From Rhizobiales bacterium GAS188 (lineage in GTDB: Bacteria; Pseudomonadota; Alphaproteobacteria; Rhizobiales; Beijerinckiaceae): 64,000 nucleotides of DNA. Position 1 is the first letter of the stretch; each line of letters starts with the position of its first letter. The DNA is taken from contig FNSS01000001.1 of assembly GCA_900104855.1 (NCBI GenBank), positions 6,200,001 through 6,264,000 on the forward strand, written 5' to 3'. Below the pieces are notes generated by a model. That model saw nothing but the letters and a program-made list of their open reading frames with translations, made no database searches and had not been told where the DNA came from. Positions 32,898-41,675 of the stretch are shown in pieces. Both the position numbers and the translations under genes were made by a program.

Positions 32898-33255
32898 GCT
32901 ACCCGTCCGGGCCGGAAATTAGGGGGAGGGCGCTCCTGAGGTCAATGCATTGCGGCGGGCGCGGTTAATGCAAATGAGGCGAGAGCAGGATCGGCGGCGA
33001 CCTCCTTCAACGCTTCCAATCGCGTTGCATTGTATGTAGTCGGCTATATAAATTCTCATCCGAGCTTGCTGCGCGACCTGTTTTTCACCTGTATTATCAG
33101 GCAATATCAGGTGGAATGCCGGGGATTGGGCGTCCCGCGCAAACGAGGCATGTGCGCCCGGGCCAAAGCGGATGGACATTTGGGCTTATGGGATCGATTG
33201 GGCCTGCGCGATCCGAAGCCGCAGACGGCGCATCCGTGCCTGAGGAGGGCAGGTC
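32898..33255. promoter_or_regulatory. Promoter region of the hybrid kinase gene
   Basis: 358-bp gap between divergent genes. A sigma-70-like candidate is TTGCAT (33025-33030), 16-base spacer, TATAAA (33047-33052), leaving a leader of about 200 bases. The leader reads openly in some frames but has no recognisable gene. GGAGGGCAGGTC precedes the kinase ATG. Confidence 0.35.
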
Positions 33256-36200
33256 ATGATCGCCAGCTGGACGGTCATCCTGTCGGCGCTCGTCTATCTG
33301 TGCTTCCTGTTCGTGGTCGCCCAATATGGCGATCGCGGCGGCAGGTCCTGGCTGTCGGGACGACCGCGCGCCACCATCTATGCGCTGGGCCTCAGCGTCT
33401 ATTGCACCTCCTGGACGATCTACGGTTCGGTCGATTTCGCCGCCATCAACGGCATCGCCTTTCTCGGCATCTATGTCGGCCCGGCCCTCGTCTTCCTGTT
33501 CGGCACGCGCTTGCTCACCCGCATCGCGCGCATCGCCAAATCGCAGAACTCGACCTCGATCGCCGATCTGATCGCCGCCCGCTACGGCAAGAACGAGTTG
33601 GTCGCCGCGGCCGTCGCGCTCATCGCCTTGATCGCCGTGATCCCCTACATCGCCTTGCAGCTCAAGGCGGTGTCCGCCTCGCTGACGGCCGTGCTGACCA
33701 GCCTCGAGGGCGGCTCGGCAGCGGGTCCGCTTCTGATCTTCGGGGATTTGTCGCTCATCGTCGCGCTGGTGCTGTCGGGCTTCGCGGTCGCCTTCGGCAC
33801 CCGCCATATCGACGCCACCGAGCATCAGGATGGGTTGATGCTGGCGATCGCCATGGAAGCGATCGTCAAGCTCGTGGCCTTCCTGATCGTCGGCGTGGTG
33901 ATCGTCGCCCCCGATCTCCTCGATCGCCTGCCGCAAGCAGCCGCGGCCGCCTCCGCTGCCTCTTTCAATCCCTGGCGGCTGAGCGATCCGGTGAGCTTCC
34001 TGACCATGGCGGGCCTGTCGGTCGCGGCCATCCTGCTGCTGCCGCGGCAATTCCACGTGACCGTGGTCGAGAACCGCAATCTCGGAGATATCCGTCGCTC
34101 GTCCTGGATGTTCCCGCTCTATCTCGTCCTCATCAACCTGCTGGTCGTGCCGATCGCCATGGCGGGGCTGCCGCTGCTGCCGAAAGCCCCCTCCGACAAC
34201 GCCATGCTGTTGCTCGCCGTGCCGCTGCAGCGGGGCGAGACCTTGACGGCGCTGATCGCCTTCATCGGCGGCCTGTCGGCCTCGACCGCCATGGTCATCG
34301 TCGATTCGATCGCGGTCGCCATCATGATCTCGAACCATCTCGCCGTGCCGCTGGTGCTGCGCCTCACCTTCCTGCGCCAGCGCCTGTTGCGCGAGCCGGG
34401 ACGGCAAAGCTTCGCCGAGGCGCCTGCGCGAGACATGACCGGCTTCATCCTGTCGGTGCGCCGCGTCGCCATCATCACCGTGGTGCTGCTCGGCTATCTC
34501 TATTTCCGTGGTGCGCGCGGCGAAGCGCTGGCGACGATCGGCCTGTTGTCCTTCGCGGCCATCGCCCAGATCCTGCCGACCTTTCTGGGCGCGATGTTCT
34601 GGCGGCGCGCCAATGCCCGGGGGGCGCTCGTCGCCCTCCTCATCGGCAGCGCCATCTGGACCTACACCTTGCTGCTCCCGACCTTCGCTGGAACGCGGCG
34701 TGGCCTCGATGCGCTCATCGCGCATGGGCCCTGGGGCCTGGGCTTCCTGCGCCCCGAGCACCTGTTCGGGCTCGAGCTGCCTTCGCTCGCGCATGGCGTG
34801 TTCTGGAGCCTCGCCGCGAATGCCGTTGCCCTCATCGTCTTCTCGCTCAGCCGCGCCCCGACCGTGATGGAACGCGCCCAGGCCGGCGTCTTCCTCGATC
34901 GCGGCCGGGACCGCGGCGTCCCGCTCTTCGCCCGGCGCGGCGTGGTCAGCGTGGCGGATTTGCGCGACACGCTCTCGCGCTATCTCGGCCCCGACCGTGC
35001 GGCGCGGGCCTTCGATGCCTTCCTGGCCGATCGCGGCGGGGAGGCCGCGCTCGATGCCCAGGCCGATGCCGAGCTCATCCGGCGCGTCGAGCATCTCCTC
35101 TCCTCGGCGATCGGGGCGGCCTCCGCGCGCCTCGTCCTCGCCTTGCTCACCCGCCGCCAGGCCGTTTCGAGCCGCGACGCGCTGCAGCTTCTCGGCGACA
35201 CCTCGGCGGCGCTGCAGCAGGACCGCGATCTGTTGCAGCATGCGCTCGACCATGTGCGCCAAGGCATCACGGTGATCGACAAGGATCGCTGCCTGCTCGC
35301 CTGGAACACGGCTTGGCTGGAGCTCTACCAATTGCCGGATGGCCTGTTGAAGCCTGGCGTCAAGCTCGACGAGATCGTGCGCTTCAACGCCCGCCGCGGC
35401 CTCTATGGCGAGGGCGACGAGGAAGCCTTCGTCGCCCAGCGCGTGCGCAGCTTCTTCGACAGGATCGATCCGGTGCGGCTGCGCCTCTACCCCTCGCGGG
35501 CCGTGATCGAGGTGCGCTCCAACCCGCTTCCCGATGGCGGCGTGGTGACCACCTATACGGATGTGACAGCAAGCGTCGCGGCGGAAGAGAAGCTCGCCAT
35601 CGCCAACGAGACGCTGGAGGGCAGGGTGAAGGAGCGCACCAGCGAACTGGAGCGCCTCAACGCCGAGCTCATTCGCGCCAAGGCCTTCGCCGAGGAGGCC
35701 AATGCTTCGAAGACGCGCTTCCTCGCGGCCGCGAGCCACGACATCCTGCAGCCGCTCAACGCCGCGCGGCTCTACGCCTCGGCCTTCGCCGAGCGCCCGC
35801 GCGCGGCCGGCGCCGCCGAGCTCGCGAGCCATGTGGACGGCTCGCTCGAGGTGGTCGAGGGCATCATCTCCGAGCTTCTCGACATTGCCCGCTTCGATGC
35901 CGGCGCCATGCGTCCCGAGATCGTCGCGGTGCGGCTCGACGATTTGCTGCGGCAGCTCGAACGGGAATACGGCCCGCAGGCTGAGGGGAAGGGCTTGCGG
36001 CTCATCCGGTCGCCATCGAGCCTGGTCGTCTCGACCGACCGGTTGCTGCTGCGACGCCTGTTGCAGAACCTCGTCTCGAACGCCATCAAATATACGCGCT
36101 CGGGCGGCGTGCTGGTCGGGGCGCGGCGGCGCGGCGCGCAAGTGCGCATCGAGGTCTGGGACACCGGCGTCGGCATCCCGCAAGGTCAGCAGAGCGCCAT

Positions 36201-36801
36201 CTTCGAGGAGTTCAAGCGCCTGCCGGAAGGGGCGAGCCAGGCACAGGGGGTGGGGCTTGGCCTGTCCATCGTGCGCCGCATCGCCGATCTCCTGACGGCG
36301 CCGCTCACCATCCGCTCGCTGCCGCAGCGCGGCTCGGTGTTCTCGATCTCGCTGCCCGCGACCTCCGAGCCGCCGCAGAGCCTGCCGCAGCGGCGCTTCG
36401 CGGTGCGAGGCGGCGGCGGTTATGCCGGGTTGAGGATCCTGGTGATCGACAACGAGCCCGCCATCCTCTCCGGCATGCGCATCCTGCTCGAAGGTTGGGG
36501 CTGCGTCTGCCTGACGGCGGCCCATGCGCGCGAAGCCCTGGCGCTGATCGCGGATGGGGAGCCGCCCCATTTCGTCATCGCCGACTATCATCTCGACGAA
36601 GCCGACGGAATCGCGGCGATCGAGACATTGCGCGGCCGCTTCGGCCAGGCCTTGCCGGCGATCCTGATCACGGCGGATCGCGATATGGGCCTCAAGCGCC
36701 GGGCGGCGGATGCCGATATCGATCTCCTGCACAAGCCGCTGAAGCCCGCTTCCTTGCGGGCGCTCCTGACGCGCAAGGCGGCGCTCGCGGCGGCCGAATG
36801 A
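33256..36801 (+). CDS. Hybrid sensor histidine kinase with sodium/solute symporter domain
   Basis: 1181-residue membrane sensor. Residues 1 to about 540 form a SSF-like transporter domain with about 13 helices (ALGLSVYCTSWTIYGSVDFAA; GGLSASTAMVIVDSIAVAIMISNHL). A PAS domain starts near 680 (HALDHVRQGITVIDKDRCLLAWN), then a coiled coil. The kinase core has the phospho-acceptor H828 in AAASHDILQPLNAARLY and ATP-lid motifs NAIKYT, DTGVGIP, GVGLGLSIV. The last 120 residues are a receiver (phospho-acceptor D1110 in VIADYHLDEADG). This is the CbrA/NahK-like SSF-kinase design. No separate response regulator lies nearby. Confidence 0.92.
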   Translation: MIASWTVILSALVYLCFLFVVAQYGDRGGRSWLSGRPRATIYALGLSVYCTSWTIYGSVDFAAINGIAFLGIYVGPALVFLFGTRLLTRIARIAKSQNSTSIADLIAARYGKNELVAAAVALIALIAVIPYIALQLKAVSASLTAVLTSLEGGSAAGPLLIFGDLSLIVALVLSGFAVAFGTRHIDATEHQDGLMLAIAMEAIVKLVAFLIVGVVIVAPDLLDRLPQAAAAASAASFNPWRLSDPVSFLTMAGLSVAAILLLPRQFHVTVVENRNLGDIRRSSWMFPLYLVLINLLVVPIAMAGLPLLPKAPSDNAMLLLAVPLQRGETLTALIAFIGGLSASTAMVIVDSIAVAIMISNHLAVPLVLRLTFLRQRLLREPGRQSFAEAPARDMTGFILSVRRVAIITVVLLGYLYFRGARGEALATIGLLSFAAIAQILPTFLGAMFWRRANARGALVALLIGSAIWTYTLLLPTFAGTRRGLDALIAHGPWGLGFLRPEHLFGLELPSLAHGVFWSLAANAVALIVFSLSRAPTVMERAQAGVFLDRGRDRGVPLFARRGVVSVADLRDTLSRYLGPDRAARAFDAFLADRGGEAALDAQADAELIRRVEHLLSSAIGAASARLVLALLTRRQAVSSRDALQLLGDTSAALQQDRDLLQHALDHVRQGITVIDKDRCLLAWNTAWLELYQLPDGLLKPGVKLDEIVRFNARRGLYGEGDEEAFVAQRVRSFFDRIDPVRLRLYPSRAVIEVRSNPLPDGGVVTTYTDVTASVAAEEKLAIANETLEGRVKERTSELERLNAELIRAKAFAEEANASKTRFLAAASHDILQPLNAARLYASAFAERPRAAGAAELASHVDGSLEVVEGIISELLDIARFDAGAMRPEIVAVRLDDLLRQLEREYGPQAEGKGLRLIRSPSSLVVSTDRLLLRRLLQNLVSNAIKYTRSGGVLVGARRRGAQVRIEVWDTGVGIPQGQQSAIFEEFKRLPEGASQAQGVGLGLSIVRRIADLLTAPLTIRSLPQRGSVFSISLPATSEPPQSLPQRRFAVRGGGGYAGLRILVIDNEPAILSGMRILLEGWGCVCLTAAHAREALALIADGEPPHFVIADYHLDEADGIAAIETLRGRFGQALPAILITADRDMGLKRRAADADIDLLHKPLKPASLRALLTRKAALAAAE

Positions 36802-36834
36802 TCGGGGCGGAGCTGCTCGCCTCAGGTCATCAGA

Positions 36835-37149
36835 TCAGAACGATTTTTCGGGCGCAAAGAAGCAGAAGACCGGCGTCTGCGAGCCGTCGGAATAGCTCTT
36901 GTAGAAGATCCAATAATCGCCGTCCTGCGACGGCAATTCACGGCCATAGGCCAGCACCTGCTTGTAGCCGTCGACATGCCAGCCATCGGCCATCGCATGC
37001 ACTTGCTGGGCGGTGAGGTGATGGACATCGTCCGGGCCGCAGCAGGACGACTTGACCCAGGCCGGCACCTGCGTGCCATTCGCCCATTCGTCATGGGCAC
37101 AGACCGGTGTCGCGAGCACCAGAAGCGCGGCGGCGAGGAGAACGCGCAT
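36835..37149 (-). CDS. Small exported protein of unknown function
   Basis: 104 residues. Signal peptide residues 1-18 (MRVLLAAALLVLATPVCA). The mature part HDEWANGTQVPAWVKSSCCGPDDVHHLTAQQVH has a cysteine pair and several histidines, then GYWHVDGYK-like and GDYWIFYKSYSDGSQTPVFCFFAPEKSF. The latter motif (aromatic-rich strand ending with a single Cys) recurs in small uncharacterised periplasmic proteins of Hyphomicrobiales. GGAGGCTTCC precedes the ATG. A role in metal or haem binding is conceivable from the Cys/His content but is not shown. Confidence 0.7.
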   Translation of the reverse strand: MRVLLAAALLVLATPVCAHDEWANGTQVPAWVKSSCCGPDDVHHLTAQQVHAMADGWHVDGYKQVLAYGRELPSQDGDYWIFYKSYSDGSQTPVFCFFAPEKSF

Positions 37150-37348
37150 GGAAGCCTCCGATGAGGCCATCCCGGTGCGGAAGATGCAGTCAGCATGGGT
37201 TCGCGCTGCGGGACGGCGACGCGTTGAACTTGACCCTACGCCCGACGGAAGCGGGCCTGCGCGAAGTCGGTTCATCGGCTCCGGTGGCGGTCACCGATCG
37301 GGCCTCTGGAGCTTGGCTCCGCGCCGCCCATGTCGAATAGGGAAATAT

Positions 37349-37381
37349 CGGACCGCAAGCTTGCGCGAAGCTTGCGGTCCG
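37349..37381 (-). terminator. Terminator of the cyclic-nucleotide-gated channel gene
   Basis: Perfect 14-bp arms (CGGACCGCAAGCTT and AAGCTTGCGGTCCG) around GCGCG, 32 bases past the channel gene's stop. On the minus strand ATATTTCC follows the stem, so it is a fair intrinsic terminator. Confidence 0.75.
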
Positions 37382-37413
37382 ACTCGGCCGCTCGAGGGCC
37401 GGCTTGATGGAAC

Positions 37414-38589
37414 CTATTGCGGGCCTTTGCCGAGCCTCAGCTCGGCCTCCCTGCGGATGAGGTCGGTGAGCTCGGGGCGGCTCGCCGCCAGCGCCCGGAA
37501 ATCGGCGATGTCGAGGGTCAGGAGCTGCGTCGCCTTGGTGGTCACGATGGTGGCGTTGCGCGGCGCACCTGTGAGAATGGCGATCTCGCCGAAGAACGCG
37601 CCCGAGCCCAGGCGTACCGACTTCGGCTCGATCAGGATCTCGACCTCGCCGTCGACGATGAAATACATGCAATCGCCGGGCTGGCCGCGCCGCGTCACCA
37701 CCGAGCGCGCCGGGAAGTCGCGCGGCCGCAGCAAGGCCGCGACATCGGCGATGGTCGCTGCTCCCGCATTCTCGAAGAAGGACACTTTCGAGATCATGTC
37801 CCAGCTGCGCAGGAACTCGGTGCGCTTCAATTCGGCCGAGAAGCCGGTCGCCAGGATACCGGCGAGAAGACTGATCGTGCCGAGGCCGCCGATCATCACC
37901 GCCCCGCCGATCATGCGCCCGAACAAGGTCACGGGGACCATGTCGCCATAGCCGGTGGTGGTCAGCGTGGTGATCGCCCACCACAGCGCCGCGCCGACGC
38001 TGGTGAAGACCTCGGGCTGGGCGTGCCGCTCGGCCAGGAAGCCGAGCACCGCCCCGCCCGTGAGCACGATCCCGAACAGCAGAAGCACGCCGAGGATAGG
38101 CTCGCGTTCACGCAGGATCACGGTCGCCAGCATGCGCCCGCCGCCCGAATAGCGCGCGAAGCGCAGCAGCCATAGCGAAGCGAGCAGCGGGGCGCCGGTC
38201 TGCGTCCAGGAGAACGGTGCCACGAGCGCCATCGGCAAGACGGTGAGTACGTCGAGCGCTCCCCAGGCGGTGCCGGCCCAGGGGGTGTCGCCGGCCTCCG
38301 CGGCCCGGTGCTTCTGCCGCAAGGTGATGGGGCGCGACAGGGCGACGCGCACCAGCGCATCGACGAGGAACAGCACCATCACCGCGATCAGCACCGCCGA
38401 GGCGAGAAGATGCTCGCCCGGCGTGAGGCTCTGCGTCGTGAAGGCGATCATGGCGAGCAGGCCGATCACGATGAGCGCCGCCTCGGCGCGCCGGTAGATG
38501 CGGGCCGGCAACGTCATCGATTGCCGGTCGAGCACCCCGACCAGCATGTCGATCCAAGGCGATAACTGCGACAATCGGCTCACGGTCAT
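37414..38589 (-). CDS. Cyclic-nucleotide-gated potassium channel (MloK1-like)
   Basis: 391-residue six-helix channel. The pore helix and selectivity filter are ALWWAITTLTTTGYGDMVP, with GYGD at residues 213-216, predicting potassium selectivity. A C-linker leads to a cyclic-nucleotide-binding domain (FPARSVVTRRGQPGDCMYFIVDGEVEI, then the phosphate-binding cassette SGAFFGEIAILTGAPRNATIVT). The voltage-sensor-like fourth helix has few arginines (LLRFARYSGGGR), as in MloK1. I chose the ATG at 38589; the upstream GTG at 38610 is unsupported. It is monocistronic with a clear terminator. Confidence 0.88.
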   Translation of the reverse strand: MTVSRLSQLSPWIDMLVGVLDRQSMTLPARIYRRAEAALIVIGLLAMIAFTTQSLTPGEHLLASAVLIAVMVLFLVDALVRVALSRPITLRQKHRAAEAGDTPWAGTAWGALDVLTVLPMALVAPFSWTQTGAPLLASLWLLRFARYSGGGRMLATVILREREPILGVLLLFGIVLTGGAVLGFLAERHAQPEVFTSVGAALWWAITTLTTTGYGDMVPVTLFGRMIGGAVMIGGLGTISLLAGILATGFSAELKRTEFLRSWDMISKVSFFENAGAATIADVAALLRPRDFPARSVVTRRGQPGDCMYFIVDGEVEILIEPKSVRLGSGAFFGEIAILTGAPRNATIVTTKATQLLTLDIADFRALAASRPELTDLIRREAELRLGKGPQ

Positions 38590-38873
38590 GCGGCCATGTC
38601 CGCTTCGCACGTGCGGGCCGAGATCATCGACACCAAAACCTCCGTGGCCAAATTCTCCATTGCATTGTCATGCAGTCGCATCATCACCAAAGCTTCCTTC
38701 CAGCCAGCATGCTCCGTTGCATGGGAAACATGCGCCAGGGCCGGGCCAGCAACGAAATTCGTGTTGACGCAGATTACAATAGCATCGCATCCGATTGAGA
38801 AAAGCCGATATTCAGCGCGCCTGAGAGATGGCCGCTGAAAGATCGGGGCAAGAGAATGAGGGAAGGTGAGGGC

Positions 38874-40049
38874 ATGCAACGCCGATTCCGTTCGGGGCGC
38901 GATTTTCGCCAGAGCCTGACCATCGAGGAATTGCGCGCCATCGCCAAGCGGCGCTTGCCGGCCTTCGCGCTCGAATATCTCGAGGGAGGCGCCGAGGACG
39001 AGGTGACCTTGCGGCGCAACCGCATGGCCTTCGAAGCGCTGGCCTTCGTCTCGAAGACCCTCGTCGACGTGACGCGTCGCGATCTCTCGGTCGAGGTCTT
39101 CGGCGAGACATTGCCGCTGCCGATCGCTATCGCGCCGACTGGATCGAGCGGGCTTTTCGCCCGTAAAGGCGATCTGGCGCTGGCGCGCGCCGCCGCGGCC
39201 ACCGGCATCCCTTTCATCCAGAGCACCGTCTCGACGCTCAAGCTCGAGACCATCGCGGCCGAGGCCGGAGGTCGCCATTGGATGCAGCTCTACATGCTCA
39301 AGGACCGGGCCGTGACCGAGGCGATCGTGGCGCGCGCCGCGAAAGCGGGATGCGGGGCGCTGGTCGTGACCACCGACACTGTCGTGTTCGGCAATCGCGA
39401 ATGGGACCGGCGCCATTATTCGGGTCCCGGAGAGCTGCGCCTTGCGAGCAAGATCGATGTTCTCGCTCATCCGCGCTGGATTCTCGACGTGCTGGTGCCT
39501 CATGGCATGCCGGTCTTCGAGAACCTGCTCGAGTTCCTGCCCGGCCGGAAGGCCGATCCGGTCTCGACCCGCGCCTTCCTGGTGCAGCAGATGGACACCT
39601 CCATCACCTTTGCCGATATCGCCTGGTTGCGGCGCATCTGGCCGCGCAAGCTGGTGGTGAAGGGGGTCCTCGATGCCGATGATGCGCGCCGCGCCGCCGA
39701 TGCGGGCGCAGACGGCATCGTTGTCAGCAATCACGGCGCGCGCCAGCTCGACGGCGCCGTTTCGCCCATGGATGTGCTGCCTGAGATCGTCAAGGCGGCA
39801 GGAGAGTGGCTCTGCGTCATGGTCGATGGCGGCTTCCGGCGCGGCACCGATATCGTCAAGGCCGTGGCGCTCGGCGCCGATCTGGTGCTGCTCGGCCGCG
39901 CCACCCTCTACGGCCTCGCGGCCGGAGGCGAGGAAGGCGTGAACCATGCGCTCTCGATCCTGCGTGAGGAAATCGACCGCACAGTCGGCCTGCTCGGCGC
40001 CACGAATCTACGCGAGTGCCGGGGCAGGGTGAGGCCGGCGAGCTGCTGA
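38874..40049 (+). CDS. FMN-dependent alpha-hydroxy-acid dehydrogenase (L-lactate dehydrogenase-like)
   Basis: 391-residue TIM-barrel flavoenzyme. LPAFALEYLEGGAEDEVTLRRNRMAFE is the N-terminal family block, LPIAIAPTGSSGLF contacts FMN, LYMLKDRAV and ALVVTTDTVVFGNREWDRR follow, and SNHGARQLDGAVSPMDVLPEI holds the catalytic histidine and substrate arginine. GEWLCVMVDGGFRRGTDIVKAVALGADLVLLGR closes the phosphate site. It oxidises L-lactate, glycolate, mandelate or a similar acid to the keto acid; the substrate is not fixed by sequence. GGAAGGTGAGGG precedes ATG 38874, chosen over the ATG at 38856. The upstream 285-bp gap carries its promoter and no other gene. Confidence 0.88.
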   Translation: MQRRFRSGRDFRQSLTIEELRAIAKRRLPAFALEYLEGGAEDEVTLRRNRMAFEALAFVSKTLVDVTRRDLSVEVFGETLPLPIAIAPTGSSGLFARKGDLALARAAAATGIPFIQSTVSTLKLETIAAEAGGRHWMQLYMLKDRAVTEAIVARAAKAGCGALVVTTDTVVFGNREWDRRHYSGPGELRLASKIDVLAHPRWILDVLVPHGMPVFENLLEFLPGRKADPVSTRAFLVQQMDTSITFADIAWLRRIWPRKLVVKGVLDADDARRAADAGADGIVVSNHGARQLDGAVSPMDVLPEIVKAAGEWLCVMVDGGFRRGTDIVKAVALGADLVLLGRATLYGLAAGGEEGVNHALSILREEIDRTVGLLGATNLRECRGRVRPASC

Positions 40050-40140
40050 GAGCAGCCTGTCTTGCCGCCAAGGCAGCCTTGCCTAGACGTCTTGCATCGG
40101 GCACAAGCGCCGCCATTACGCCCGCCCGGTTGAACATCTC

Positions 40141-41475
40141 ATGCCTCTCGATCCAGCTCCTCTTCGCGTCGGCATTGCCGGCCTCGGCACTGTCGGCGCA
40201 GCCGTCGCCCGCATTCTTGCGGCGCGCGCCGAGACTCTGTCGCGCATCGCCGGCCGCGGCATCGTGGTCGCGGCGGTGTCGGCGCGCGACCGCAAGCGCG
40301 ACCGCGGCGTCGATCTCTCCGGCGCGACCTGGTTCGACGACCCGGTAGAGCTCGCCGTTTCGCCCGGGATCGACGTCCTGGTCGAGGTGATCGGCGGCGA
40401 TGAAGGGGCGCCGCGCGCCGCCATCGAGGCGGCCATCCGGGCCGGCAAGGCGGTCGTGACCGCCAACAAGGCCCTGCTCGCCAAGCATGGCAATGAGCTG
40501 GCGCGGGCCGCCGAGCTCGCCAAGGTGCCGCTGGCCTTCGAGGCCGCGGTCGCCGGCGGCATCCCGATCATCAAGACCTTGCGCGAGGCGCTCTCGGGCA
40601 ACGAGATCACCCGCATCCAGGGCATCCTCAACGGCACCTGCAACTACATCCTCAGCCGCATGGAGACCGAGAAGCTCGATTTCGCCGAGGTGCTCGCCGA
40701 TGCGCAGCGCCTGGGCTATGCGGAGGCCGATCCGACCTTCGATGTCGGCGGCTTCGACACGGCCCATAAGCTGTCGATCCTGACGAGCCTCGCCTTCGGC
40801 ACCAGGATCGACGCCGAAGCGATCCATGTCGAAGGCATCGCCTCGATCACCCCACTCGACCTCGCCATGGCGGACGAGCTCGGCTTCCGCATCAAGCTGC
40901 TCGGCGTCGCGGTGCGCACCCCGAACGGCGTCGAGCAGCGCGTGCACCCGACCATGGTCGCCAAGGGGGCGGCCATCGCCGAGGTGATGGGCGTGACGAA
41001 CGCCGTCACCATCGATGCGGACGCGGTGCGCGAGATCACCCTCGTCGGGCCCGGCGCCGGCGGCGAGGCCACCGCCTCCGCGGTGATTGCCGACATCACC
41101 GATATTGCCCGCGGCCGCCTGACCCCGCCTTTCGGCCTGCCGGTCGGCGAGCTCGCCGAGCCGCGCCGGGCGCCGATGCAGCGCCATGAGGGCGGATATT
41201 ATGTCCGCCTGTCGGTATATGATCATCCGGGCGCCGCGGCCGCCATCGCCACGCGCTTCGCCGAGCAGAAGATCTCGCTCGAGAGCATCCTGCAGAAGGG
41301 CAGGGCCCACAAAGGCACTGCTTCACCCTCCCGCAGCGGGGTCGAGAGCGCGGTGCCCGTGGTGCTGATCACCTATGCGACGACCGAGAGCGCCATCCGC
41401 ACCGCCCTTGACGCGGTCTCGGCGGACGGGCACATCGCCGAACCACCGCAGGTGATCCGCATCGAGCGTGACTGA
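40141..41475 (+). CDS. hom: Homoserine dehydrogenase
   Basis: 444-residue enzyme that reduces aspartate semialdehyde to homoserine for threonine, methionine and isoleucine synthesis. NAD(P) site LRVGIAGLGTVGAAVARIL, then VVTANKALLAKHG, the catalytic block EAAVAGGIPIIKTLREALSGNEITRIQGILNGTCNYILSRM, and AEADPTFDVGGFDTAHKLSIL. A C-terminal ACT domain (YYVRLSVYDHPGAAAAIATRFAEQKISLESILQKG) indicates feedback control, normally by threonine. It lies 91 bases after the hydroxyacid dehydrogenase and 200 bases before glpX, an order common in Hyphomicrobiales. Confidence 0.95.
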   Translation: MPLDPAPLRVGIAGLGTVGAAVARILAARAETLSRIAGRGIVVAAVSARDRKRDRGVDLSGATWFDDPVELAVSPGIDVLVEVIGGDEGAPRAAIEAAIRAGKAVVTANKALLAKHGNELARAAELAKVPLAFEAAVAGGIPIIKTLREALSGNEITRIQGILNGTCNYILSRMETEKLDFAEVLADAQRLGYAEADPTFDVGGFDTAHKLSILTSLAFGTRIDAEAIHVEGIASITPLDLAMADELGFRIKLLGVAVRTPNGVEQRVHPTMVAKGAAIAEVMGVTNAVTIDADAVREITLVGPGAGGEATASAVIADITDIARGRLTPPFGLPVGELAEPRRAPMQRHEGGYYVRLSVYDHPGAAAAIATRFAEQKISLESILQKGRAHKGTASPSRSGVESAVPVVLITYATTESAIRTALDAVSADGHIAEPPQVIRIERD

Positions 41476-41675
41476 GGGGAAGATGCGTGGTTCACTATCC
41501 GCCTCTTTGCCCGTGGAGTTTGGCTTCGCATCATTCGACCCCGAAAGCCGGAGAGCGCTTTTCGGAATGATGCTGAGATTCCAAGGCATTGTCGACCATG
41601 GATGCATTTGGCCGACAGGGCGCAAAGGCGCCGGCGCCGAGTTGCATACCGTTCCATCATAAGGGAAGAGACGTC

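Noticed and set aside
33097-36732. 1211-codon open frame antisense to the hybrid kinase gene
   Set aside because: Composition is the Arg/Asp/His-rich pattern of a high-GC shadow frame, no domains, and the plus strand encodes a complete, motif-rich sensor kinase.
37107-37340. 77-codon plus-strand frame between the small exported protein and the channel gene
   Set aside because: No ribosome binding site, no family resemblance, and it overlaps the 5' end of a better-supported minus-strand gene.
41476-41675. Weak stem in the glpX leader considered as a riboswitch
   Set aside because: Pairing is interrupted by a bulge, no conserved aptamer core is recognisable, and glpX is not a usual riboswitch target in this group.
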